From contig WQXE01000102.1 of the NCBI GenBank assembly GCA_009784995.1, positions 1-6,605 of the forward strand: a DNA stretch of 6,605 nt, read 5' to 3'. Positions 1-6,180 of this stretch are shown one piece after another. The stretch's first letter is position 1. Each line of letters begins with the position of its first letter. The translations under genes were made by a program, and so were the position numbers. Source of the DNA: Treponema sp. GTDB taxonomy: Bacteria > Spirochaetota > Spirochaetia > Treponematales > Breznakiellaceae. The notes beneath the pieces are model-generated. The model saw only the letters and a program-made list of their open reading frames with translations, was not told the origin of the DNA and did no database searches.

Positions 1-1511
1 TAACGATGTTCTTCCGATAAACTTAATACCACGCCTTTTTTTAGAGAAACTTCTTTGTGGCGTTTTTCCCAATCTTTAAGGTTAAAGATTATTGAGTCAT
101 TAAGTTTTGAACTTTCAGATTTAACTCCTTCTCCCGAAAGCCTTGTAAGTAATTCTATTATTTCATCGGCGGTTGTGTTGTTGTCAAATGAACGGACAGC
201 GGAATCCTTGCCTAATTCAAAACGCGCGACTGTATTTCCAATCATCGGATCTGTTTTGCTGATATCTAAAATCGACGCGAGTTTGATAAGATCGTTAAAA
301 TTAATTTCCGGGTAAACGAGTATCGAAAAGCCCGAATCAACCGCGATTACCGGAGAGTTTTGTTTTTCCTGTTCTTTTGTAAATAAACCGGCGCCCGATT
401 TGTATAATCCGTTTTCTGTTTTTACAATCAAACCCGTTCTTTCCAACGCGTCAAAAAATGTATCAATCTTTATATCTGTGCCGGAATCAGTCTGCACTTT
501 TAATACTTCGATTATTCTTCTTAGATTTTTTTCCGGTATCCCTTCAGAATCACTTGTTATGGACTGTATAAAATTGTGAATAAAATTTACCGCTTCTCGA
601 ATCTTGTTTTTATAAAGCGGCGGCAGTATTTCCGAAGTTGGGTTTAAATCGCTGTATACAATTATCGCCGCGGCGAAATATTCCATTCGTTCAAACGAAG
701 AAATCGAAATAAAATCTTCAAAATATTTTTTTTCCGGGATTATTTTTTCTTCTTTAATATAAAAAAGCCCCATAACCTGTAATATGCCGAAAGTTTTTTC
801 TATATCAAGACCCGGAAAAAGCGTTTTCGCTTCCTGTTTGACACGCTTTCTGATTTGACCTTCAGGAACATAAAAAGAATCAAAACCGTAAGTAAACGAA
901 TAAAGAGCGGCAAGGAGTAAATCGTTCATTACAGGCGCGGCGGGTTTTGCCGCTGTTGTTTCAGCCGCTGTTGTTTCAACCGCGGTTACAGGTGTATCAA
1001 TTTTTTCCGCGGCTTCGTCTTCTGTCGAAAATAAAACAGAAGTTTCATTTGTAATAGGCAAAAGGACAGGTTTTAAAACAGGGTTTAAAGCCAGACAGGT
1101 TTTCGCTTTTGTAGCGTTTGTATTAAGGCTCATGGTTTTAAATACATTTGGCTTTTCTTCGGTAAAACGGTAAAGGATAAAACGTTCTTCCAGATTTACT
1201 ATTATATCCTGAAGCTGCGCGAAACTAACTTCGCCGCTAAAAAAATTTTGCATTTGTTCAAACGAAGGTTCGTTTAAAATCGCGATAGCCGCGATAATTT
1301 TTCTGTCGGATTTATCTATGTATGAACCGATTGTTTTTTGAATCTCGTCACTTAATAAAAACGCTTCCAAATCGTTTAAAAGCTGTTGTTTGTTAAAAGG
1401 AGTTTTTATTTTTCCAAACACGCTTCGAATCAATTCAAAAAATAAATTGTCCGCCATTGTCATTAAAGTGGATTTCCAAAAATCTACAGGACGAAAACTT
1501 TCATTTTTCAT
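1..1511 (-). CDS. XPB-partner protein with helicase-associated (XPB/Ssl2 N-terminal-like) domain, 3' part missing
   Basis: An open minus-strand frame of 503 codons begins at the ATG at 1511-1509 and runs off the left edge, so the C-terminus is missing. The start is supported by an AAAGG Shine-Dalgarno at 1525-1521, 9 nt upstream, and by the 21-nt gap after the helicase stop. Seen in the protein: a mostly helical N-terminal part (about 1-130); a low-complexity Thr/Ala/Pro/Glu linker (about 160-193) containing a duplicated ETTAA; a second helical part (about 195-385) with winged-helix-like stretches; and, from about residue 387, a segment starting with VIAVDSGFSILVYPE and including TTADEIIELLTRLSG, an aromatic 'DWEKRHKEV' and 'LKKGVVLSL'. 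That segment has the pattern of the family usually named helicase-associated or XPB/Ssl2-like N-terminal domain (Pfam Helicase_C_3), also at the N-terminus of the neighbouring helicase. No signal peptide, membrane segment, nuclease motif or Walker motif is visible, so it is probably cytoplasmic. Its role is inferred to be a helicase cofactor or DNA-binding scaffold. The domain call is fairly secure; the function is not. Confidence 0.82.
   Translation of the reverse strand, partial: MKNESFRPVDFWKSTLMTMADNLFFELIRSVFGKIKTPFNKQQLLNDLEAFLLSDEIQKTIGSYIDKSDRKIIAAIAILNEPSFEQMQNFFSGEVSFAQLQDIIVNLEERFILYRFTEEKPNVFKTMSLNTNATKAKTCLALNPVLKPVLLPITNETSVLFSTEDEAAEKIDTPVTAVETTAAETTAAKPAAPVMNDLLLAALYSFTYGFDSFYVPEGQIRKRVKQEAKTLFPGLDIEKTFGILQVMGLFYIKEEKIIPEKKYFEDFISISSFERMEYFAAAIIVYSDLNPTSEILPPLYKNKIREAVNFIHNFIQSITSDSEGIPEKNLRRIIEVLKVQTDSGTDIKIDTFFDALERTGLIVKTENGLYKSGAGLFTKEQEKQNSPVIAVDSGFSILVYPEINFNDLIKLASILDISKTDPMIGNTVARFELGKDSAVRSFDNNTTADEIIELLTRLSGEGVKSESSKLNDSIIFNLKDWEKRHKEVSLKKGVVLSLSEEHR
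949..978. repeat. Perfect 2-copy tandem repeat of 15 nt inside the linker of the XPB-partner gene
   Basis: The 15-mer GCCGCTGTTGTTTCA occurs twice back to back (949-963 and 964-978). On the coding (minus) strand it encodes ETTAA-ETTAA, residues 179-188 of the helicase-associated protein, within its disordered-looking linker. The unit is a multiple of three, so copy-number change by slippage would alter linker length without a frameshift. A degenerate third unit may follow at 979-993. Confidence 0.85.
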
Positions 1512-1532
1512 TTATTTGTACCTTTTTTAATT

Positions 1533-3179
1533 TCATTTATTTTCCCATTTTTGAATTGAGTATTTATAACCTTGTTCCGCCAAAAATTTCTGACGGTTCG
1601 CCGCGAAGTCCTCTTCTACTGTATAACCCGAAACAAGAGAAAAAAATAGAGCGTTGCGGCGGCTTTTTGGCCTTAGGATGCGTCCAAGCCGCTGAGCTTC
1701 TTCCTGCCTTGAACCGAAAGAACCGGAAACCTGAATCGCCATAGAAGCGTCGGGAAGATCAATCGCGAAGTTCGCTACCTTTGATACAACAATGACCCGG
1801 ACTTCGCCTTTTTTAAAGCTATTGTAAATTCGCTCTCTTTCCGCGTTTGGTGTTTTCCCTGTAATAAGCGGAACATTTAAAAGATCCGCGAGAGAGTTTA
1901 ACTGCGCCAAATATTGACCGATAACAAGGATTTGATCGTCGTTGTGGTTTTCTATCAATTGTAAAACGATATTTTCCTTTAAAGGATTTTCCGCGGCTAT
2001 CCTGTATTTTTCTCTTGGCGCGGCTGTAGCGTAAGGTATTTTTAGATTCGCGGGCAGGTCAAGTCTTATTTCTGTGCATAAAGCTTCCGCGATCCAGCCT
2101 TTGTTTTCCAGGTCTTTCCAGGGGACATCGTAACGTTTTGGACCTACAAGGCTGAAAACCGCGTCCTCTTCTCCGTCTTCGCGAATTAAAGTCGCCGTAA
2201 GCCCAAGGCGCCTTATCGCCTGAAGTTCCGCCGTTACGCGAAACACAGGAGCTGGAAGAAGATGCACTTCGTCATAAATTACAAGCCCCCATGATCTTTC
2301 GCGAAAAAGTTGAAAGTGCGGAAAGTCGCCTGTTTTATCGGGTCTCCATGAAATTATCTGGTAAGTCGCGACAGTTACAGGAGCTACTGTTTTTGAATCT
2401 CCTGTGTACTCCGCGATTTGTTCTTTTGTTAATTCTGTTTTATCCAAAAGTTCGTTAATCCATTGATGAACCGCCGCGACATTTGTTGTTAAAATTAATG
2501 TATTGGTTTTTAACATCGACATTATCAGCATGCCTACAATTGTTTTTCCTGACCCGCAGGGGAGAACTATAACTCCGTAACCTGTACCCGCTCCTCCGCA
2601 GCCAACTACCGAATTCGCGGCGGTTATCTGATAATCGCGCGGTGTAAAGCGCCTTAAATTAATTTCCAAATCTTCGCCTTTTACAAGCGGCGCGATATCC
2701 TGCGTAGGCCAGCCCGCGCGTATCAATTCCCGTTTGACTGTTCCTCTGTCGATTAAAGAAAGAGAAAAACCTTTTGATGTTTTTGTTAAATATTTTTCCA
2801 GAGCTTTTATATTTTCGATTTCAAGGCGGATTATCTCATCATCAATTTGAAGCGCTAATCTGTTTTGTGTATCATCATCATCCTGTATCATTAAAATTTT
2901 TCCGTAACGGGACATTAAATGAGAAAATCCTTCTATAATACCATCAGGTACATCATAACGGCTGAATTCTTTTAAAGCTTTTATTACATCAGAAGGAGTT
3001 AACCCCGCGCTTGCCGCGTTCCACAAAGAAAGCGCGGTAATACGGTAAGTGTGGATATGTTCAGGCGATTTTTCAAGTTCGGCAAAAGGCATTATAGCCT
3101 GCCTGGCTTCTTCAGCACTATCACAATGGACATCAAGAAGCAGGGTTCTGTCGCTTTGAATGATAAGAGGTTTTTGCAT
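1533..3179 (-). CDS. xpb: XPB/Rad25-family DNA repair helicase (superfamily 2)
   Basis: This complete 548-residue protein has the usual length for bacterial XPB and aligns from memory along its whole length with the mycobacterial enzyme. Domains in order: an N-terminal helicase-associated domain (about 3-100, 'PLIIQSDRTLLLDV', 'HTYRITALSLWNAA'); a damage-recognition-like region (about 105-170); helicase domain 1 (about 175-340) with Walker A LPCGSGKT (206-213), DEVH box (303-306), motif III TAT (328-330) and the XPB-specific RED motif (333-335); a thumb-like insert (about 365-395); and helicase domain 2 (about 395-540) with motif VI QRLGRILRP (496-504). The family unwinds DNA 3'-5' using ATP and acts in repair or DNA opening; in archaea XPB pairs with the nuclease Bax1, and no nuclease is adjacent here. 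It is the first gene of a minus-strand pair with the helicase-associated protein. ATG at 3179-3177 fits the conserved N-terminus, yet no Shine-Dalgarno is visible upstream (ATTGACATAAAATT precedes the ATG). Confidence 0.96.
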   Translation of the reverse strand: MQKPLIIQSDRTLLLDVHCDSAEEARQAIMPFAELEKSPEHIHTYRITALSLWNAASAGLTPSDVIKALKEFSRYDVPDGIIEGFSHLMSRYGKILMIQDDDDTQNRLALQIDDEIIRLEIENIKALEKYLTKTSKGFSLSLIDRGTVKRELIRAGWPTQDIAPLVKGEDLEINLRRFTPRDYQITAANSVVGCGGAGTGYGVIVLPCGSGKTIVGMLIMSMLKTNTLILTTNVAAVHQWINELLDKTELTKEQIAEYTGDSKTVAPVTVATYQIISWRPDKTGDFPHFQLFRERSWGLVIYDEVHLLPAPVFRVTAELQAIRRLGLTATLIREDGEEDAVFSLVGPKRYDVPWKDLENKGWIAEALCTEIRLDLPANLKIPYATAAPREKYRIAAENPLKENIVLQLIENHNDDQILVIGQYLAQLNSLADLLNVPLITGKTPNAERERIYNSFKKGEVRVIVVSKVANFAIDLPDASMAIQVSGSFGSRQEEAQRLGRILRPKSRRNALFFSLVSGYTVEEDFAANRQKFLAEQGYKYSIQKWENK

Positions 3180-3191
3180 AATTTTATGTCA

Positions 3192-3217
3192 ATTAATAAT
3201 GTAGATACATTATTAAT
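3192..3217. promoter_or_regulatory. 26-bp perfect palindrome just upstream of the XPB gene; operator-like or hairpin
   Basis: Arms of 12 bp, ATTAATAATGTA and TACATTATTAAT, are perfect reverse complements separated by the 2 nt GA. The element ends 12 nt before the XPB start codon, so it overlaps where the XPB core promoter or a very short leader must lie. A/T-rich dyads of this size in such a place are commonly repressor operators, but it could equally be one member of the hairpin cluster that continues to 3309. The inverted repeat itself is certain; the function is inferred. Confidence 0.6.
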
Positions 3218-3232
3218 CGTACCAAAGGTACG
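3218..3232. repeat. Small perfect inverted repeat (6-bp arms, 3-nt loop)
   Basis: CGTACC-AAA-GGTACG abuts the 26-bp palindrome with no spacer. The loop is AAA on the plus strand. It is one of four consecutive inverted repeats in the divergent intergenic region. On its own it would be unremarkable; its immediate adjacency to the others is what makes it noteworthy. Confidence 0.7.
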
Positions 3233-3249
3233 CGACTTCCTTATTTATT

Positions 3250-3269
3250 GCATTTTCATACGAAAATGC
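3250..3269. repeat. Perfect inverted repeat (8-bp arms, ATAC loop)
   Basis: GCATTTTC and GAAAATGC are perfect reverse complements around the tetranucleotide ATAC. A single base (3270) separates it from the next, larger hairpin, giving a tightly packed hairpin pair. There is no T-tract following on either strand and no gene ending here, so it does not look like a terminator. Confidence 0.75.
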
Positions 3270-3270
3270 G

Positions 3271-3309
3271 GTGTCTGTCCACAAAGTAACCGACTTTGTG
3301 GACAGACAC
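3271..3309. repeat. 39-nt perfect hairpin with GTGTCTGTCC ends (REP/MITE-like palindrome)
   Basis: Left arm GTGTCTGTCCACAAAGT (3271-3287), loop AACCG and right arm ACTTTGTGGACAGACAC (3293-3309) form a perfect 17-bp stem, the strongest structure in the window. The outer GTGTCTGTCC/GGACAGACAC boxes resemble, from memory, palindromic repeats seen near REP-associated tyrosine transposases in diverse bacteria; I cannot confirm that here. It lies between divergently transcribed genes, where an intrinsic terminator serving either gene is not expected, and no U-tract follows. A dispersed non-autonomous repeat is the best guess. Confidence refers to the inverted repeat, less to the class. Confidence 0.75.
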
Positions 3310-3330
3310 TTAATATTAGATTGAATAAAC

Positions 3331-3359
3331 TTGAATTGCAAGATTAATACATGTATACT
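3331..3359 (+). promoter_or_regulatory. Sigma70-type promoter for the hybrid kinase gene
   Basis: TTGAAT (3331-3336, four of six matches to TTGACA) and TATACT (3354-3359, five of six matches to TATAAT) are spaced by exactly 17 nt. The expected start of transcription, 6-7 nt after the -10, falls at 3365-3366, which is the kinase ATG itself. This would give a leaderless mRNA, consistent with the missing Shine-Dalgarno. A 10-bp perfect palindrome ATACATGTAT (3347-3356) overlaps the -10 and could be a regulator site. A second TTGAAT lies at 3321-3326. Confidence 0.55.
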
Positions 3360-3364
3360 CAATT

Positions 3365-5758
3365 ATGTCCTTATTGATAAGTTTTCTATTATTTTGCGCG
3401 GTTGCTTTTTCTGCCGTGTTTTTTATCAGAAAACGCGTCGAAAAACGTACCTTCGAACTTGCCACGCAAACCGTGAAAATGGCAAAAAATATTGAATATG
3501 CCAAAAAACTCAGTAATGCCCTCGCGAAAATTACAAAATCCCCCGCTATATCCGCGGGAGATTTGGATACCGCGGCAGATATTATCACAAAAGAAGGATG
3601 TATCGCTTTAAATACTCACAAACTTGGCATTTGGACTTTTGTTGATGAAAACAAAAATGTTCTTAAAAATATTTCTTATTATAATTTAAGTAAGGATGAA
3701 AATTCCATTCAGGATAATTATGATTTAAGCAATCGTCAAAGATATGTAAGTTTTTTAAATACCGAACGGCTTATTGTCATGAATAATATTGATGATTGCA
3801 AGTTAATTTCATCGGCGATTGATGATGAAAGTTACGCGAGTTTGTGCGCCGCGCTGGACGCTCCCATACGCGTAGACGGCAAAGTGGTTGGAGTTGTTTG
3901 CGTTGAACAAAGTACATGCGACGAATATAAAATAGGGCGCGAGTGGACAATTGAAGAGCAAAATTTCGCGTCTTCGCTCGCGGATTTAATCGCGCTCGCG
4001 ATATATGGTTATGAAAGGCACAATGCTCGCGAAGCCGCGGAAGCGGCAAACCACGCGAAATCCGCGTTTCTCGCGAATATGAGCCATGAAATTCGCACCC
4101 CAATGAACAGCATCATCGGTTTTTCCGAACTCGCTCTTGATTATGAAATCCCGCCAAAAGTAAAAGACTACCTTAATAAAATAAATGAAAATTCACAATG
4201 GCTTTTGCAAATTATAAATGACATTTTGGATATTTCCAAAATTGAATCCGGTAAAATGGAGCTTGAAAAACTTCCGTTTGATCCTCACGCGCTTTTGTCT
4301 GTCTGCCGTGCAATGATTTCGCAAAGCGCCGAAGAAAAAGGTCTTACATTGCTTTTTTACGCCGAGCCGTCAATTGGAAAAATGCCGCTTGGCGATTCCA
4401 CAAGGCTGCGTCAGGGGCTTGTTAATTTATTATCCAATTCCATTAAATTTACGCAAAGCGGTACGATAAATTTAAAAATTGATTTAAAAAAAATCGATAC
4501 AGATTCCGTAACTATGTATTTTGAAGTGAAAGATACGGGAATAGGAATGACACCTGATCAAATGGAAAAAATATTTGATCCGTTTACACAGGCTGATTCA
4601 GGTACCACGCGGGTATACGGCGGCACAGGACTTGGTCTTGCCATTACAAAAAGCATAGTAGAAATGATGGGTGGAAACCTTAAGGTAGAAAGTGAAGTTG
4701 GCGTTGGAACAAAATTCAGTTTTGAATTGACCTTTGATACACTGGAAGATAAAGATATATTACACGATAAAAAAATTATTCAAAACGATTTGTCAAAACC
4801 TTCGTTTGAAGGCGAAGTATTGTTATGCGAAGATAATCACATGAATCAGCAGGTTATCTGTGAACATCTTTCCAGAGTAGGTCTTAATACTGTTGTAGCT
4901 GAAAACGGCAAAATCGGCGTTCAATTAGTTAAAGACAGAAAGGATAATCAAAAAAAGCAGTTTGATTTAATTTTTATGGATATACATATGCCTGTTATGG
5001 ACGGTCTTGAAGCCGCGAAAAAAATTATAGAATTAGATACCGGTGTTCCCATAATCGCGATAACCGCGAACATTATGTCCAACGCGAAAGAAGTTTACAA
5101 AACAAGCGGTATGAACGATTATATTGGCAAACCTTTTACGTCACAGGAATTATGGCGCTGCCTTTTAAAATTCTTTAAACCTATAACCTGGCAAATCGAA
5201 GAAAACCATGAAGATTCCAAAGAAAATGAAGAGTTTCAAAAGAAGTTAATATACAATTTTGTTAAAGGCAATCAATATAAACATGAAGAAATCGCGCGAG
5301 CGATTGAAACAGGAGATATTACACTGGCGCACAGGCTGGCGCATTCTTTAAAGAGTAACGCCGCGCAGCTTGGAAAAGGTCAGTTACAGCAAGCGGCAAG
5401 AGAAATTGAATCTAATTTAAAAGACAATGTAAATCTTACTACAGCTGAACAAATTAAAACGCTGGAATATGAACTAAAAAAAGTTATTACAGAACTTTTG
5501 CCGCTTGTTAATGAAACTGTAAAGCCCGAATTTGTTCAAACAAAAAAAGATGGTACATCTGATAAATCCTTTGTTGATTTATTCAATAAATTAAAACCGA
5601 TGCTTGAACACGGCGATACGGAGAGCCTTAAATTTATTGATGATTTAAAATCGTTTTCCGGTGTTGACGATTCGATCGAAATTATTATACAACATATAGA
5701 GGACTTTGATTTTAATCTGGCGTTAAAAGTTTTACTTGATTTTAAGGAGAAGATGTAA
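3365..5758 (+). CDS. Membrane-anchored hybrid sensor histidine kinase (GAF-HisKA-HATPase-REC-HPt)
   Basis: This 797-residue protein is a complete internal phosphorelay. One N-terminal membrane segment (about 3-21, followed by IRKRVEKR) acts as an anchor with essentially no periplasmic sensor; a coiled-coil-like helix leads to a cytoplasmic GAF domain (about 66-215). HisKA has the phospho-accepting H241 in MSHEIRTPMN. The HATPase shows the N box (N354, N358), the G1 box DTGIG (390-394), FDPF (404-407) and the G2 box GGTGLGL (419-425). The receiver (about 483-605) has E489/D490, phospho-acceptor D539, T567 and K589. The HPt domain (about 620-715) has H660 in AHSLKSNA. A further helical module (about 735-795, ending in the pattern IEDFDFNLALKVLLDF) follows. 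All catalytic residues are present. The GAF region holds five cysteines (79, 145, 161, 179, 185), so a redox or ligand signal is possible but unproven. ATG 3365 is the first possible usual start after the in-frame stop at 3332; it lacks an SD. The receiver protein gene follows after 5 nt. Confidence 0.95.
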   Translation: MSLLISFLLFCAVAFSAVFFIRKRVEKRTFELATQTVKMAKNIEYAKKLSNALAKITKSPAISAGDLDTAADIITKEGCIALNTHKLGIWTFVDENKNVLKNISYYNLSKDENSIQDNYDLSNRQRYVSFLNTERLIVMNNIDDCKLISSAIDDESYASLCAALDAPIRVDGKVVGVVCVEQSTCDEYKIGREWTIEEQNFASSLADLIALAIYGYERHNAREAAEAANHAKSAFLANMSHEIRTPMNSIIGFSELALDYEIPPKVKDYLNKINENSQWLLQIINDILDISKIESGKMELEKLPFDPHALLSVCRAMISQSAEEKGLTLLFYAEPSIGKMPLGDSTRLRQGLVNLLSNSIKFTQSGTINLKIDLKKIDTDSVTMYFEVKDTGIGMTPDQMEKIFDPFTQADSGTTRVYGGTGLGLAITKSIVEMMGGNLKVESEVGVGTKFSFELTFDTLEDKDILHDKKIIQNDLSKPSFEGEVLLCEDNHMNQQVICEHLSRVGLNTVVAENGKIGVQLVKDRKDNQKKQFDLIFMDIHMPVMDGLEAAKKIIELDTGVPIIAITANIMSNAKEVYKTSGMNDYIGKPFTSQELWRCLLKFFKPITWQIEENHEDSKENEEFQKKLIYNFVKGNQYKHEEIARAIETGDITLAHRLAHSLKSNAAQLGKGQLQQAAREIESNLKDNVNLTTAEQIKTLEYELKKVITELLPLVNETVKPEFVQTKKDGTSDKSFVDLFNKLKPMLEHGDTESLKFIDDLKSFSGVDDSIEIIIQHIEDFDFNLALKVLLDFKEKM
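5744..5750 (+). promoter_or_regulatory. Shine-Dalgarno of the receiver gene, inside the kinase 3' end
   Basis: AAGGAGA is a near-perfect anti-16S match, located in the last codons of the kinase gene. The distance to the ATG at 5764 is 13 nt, longer than the usual 5-10. The only closer in-frame option is an ATT at 5758, which is rare as a start, so ATG 5764 is kept. The overlap with the upstream coding end suggests translational coupling. Confidence 0.6.
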
Positions 5759-5763
5759 TTTGT

Positions 5764-6153
5764 ATGGATAATGTAAAAAGAGACAGCTTGCTTATAGTGG
5801 ACGACGATACATTGAACCTTATGGAACTAACCCACATTTTTCAGCCTTTTTACAAGATCTATGTGGCAAAAGACGGTATATCCGCTTTAAAAATCGCCCA
5901 GCGTTCTTTGCCGGATTTAATTTTACTTGATGTCATTATGCCTGATAAAAATGGTTTTGAAGTTATAAACGAATTAAAAAGTTCTGAAACAACAAAAAAT
6001 ATTCCCGTTATCTTTATTACAGGGATTGTGGACAAAGATTCAGAAAAAGCTGGTTTGACCGCTGGCGCTGTAGATTATATTCACAAACCATTTGACGCGT
6101 CAAACGTTAGAACCAGAGTCCGCGAGGCTATGGCTGCCGGTAAAGTAGAATAA
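5764..6153 (+). CDS. Stand-alone response regulator receiver protein
   Basis: These 129 residues consist of one CheY-like receiver domain and nothing else. Visible are the acidic cluster VDDD (12-15), phospho-acceptor D56 in DLILLDVIMP, the switch T86 in FIT and the conserved K108-P109 in DYIHKPF. The wording, especially GLTAGAVDYIHKPF near the end, is that of receivers normally fused to HD-GYP or GGDEF outputs, but here the protein stops a few residues after the last helix (REAMAAGKVE). It begins 5 nt after the hybrid kinase and shares its transcript, so it is very likely the final acceptor of phosphate from HPt H660. With no output domain it should act by protein-protein contact or as a phosphate sink. 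clpS begins 27 nt downstream; whether clpS is in the same transcript is open. Confidence 0.93.
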   Translation: MDNVKRDSLLIVDDDTLNLMELTHIFQPFYKIYVAKDGISALKIAQRSLPDLILLDVIMPDKNGFEVINELKSSETTKNIPVIFITGIVDKDSEKAGLTAGAVDYIHKPFDASNVRTRVREAMAAGKVE

Positions 6154-6166
6154 ATTATTTTTTTAT

Positions 6167-6174
6167 TATAAAAT
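6167..6174 (+). promoter_or_regulatory. Possible -10 element giving a leaderless clpS transcript
   Basis: TATAAAAT contains two overlapping -10-like hexamers, TATAAA (6167-6172) and TAAAAT (6169-6174, five of six consensus matches). With the latter, transcription would start at about 6181, the A of the clpS ATG. No convincing -35 is seen 17 nt upstream, and the 27-nt gap is simply A/T-rich, so chance is a real alternative. The case rests on clpS having no Shine-Dalgarno. Confidence 0.3.
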
Positions 6175-6180
6175 GATAAA

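Noticed and set aside
55..315. Plus-strand open frame of 86 codons at the left end
   Set aside because: It lies wholly antisense to the helicase-associated gene, whose minus-strand frame is open throughout and has a recognisable domain; the plus-strand protein resembles nothing known.
1457..1744. Plus-strand open frame of 95 codons across the XPB 3' end and partner 5' end
   Set aside because: Antisense to conserved coding sequence, including XPB helicase motif VI, with no convincing SD or protein similarity.
3185..3190. TTGACA-like -35 (minus strand, near 3192-3187) for the XPB gene
   Set aside because: It lies only about 8 nt before the XPB ATG, so any -10 and transcription start paired with it would fall inside the coding region.
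3271..3309. Intrinsic terminator interpretation of the strong hairpin
   Set aside because: It sits between two divergent gene starts, has no T-tract after the stem on either strand, and there is no upstream gene to terminate.
3051..3347. Plus-strand open frame of 98 codons
   Set aside because: It starts antisense to the XPB N-terminus and runs through the hairpin cluster; its predicted protein is translated palindromes and non-coding DNA.
3316..3588. Minus-strand open frame of 90 codons over the kinase 5' end
   Set aside because: Antisense to the kinase membrane segment and coiled coil; its apparent hydrophobic stretch is the complement of the real membrane anchor region.
3777..4103. Minus-strand open frame of 108 codons inside the kinase gene
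   Set aside because: Shadow of the GAF-HisKA coding region; Arg-rich low-complexity product without recognisable motifs.
6154..6180. Terminator between the receiver gene and clpS
   Set aside because: The gap has a T-rich stretch but no preceding GC stem, so no intrinsic terminator can be supported and read-through into clpS remains possible.
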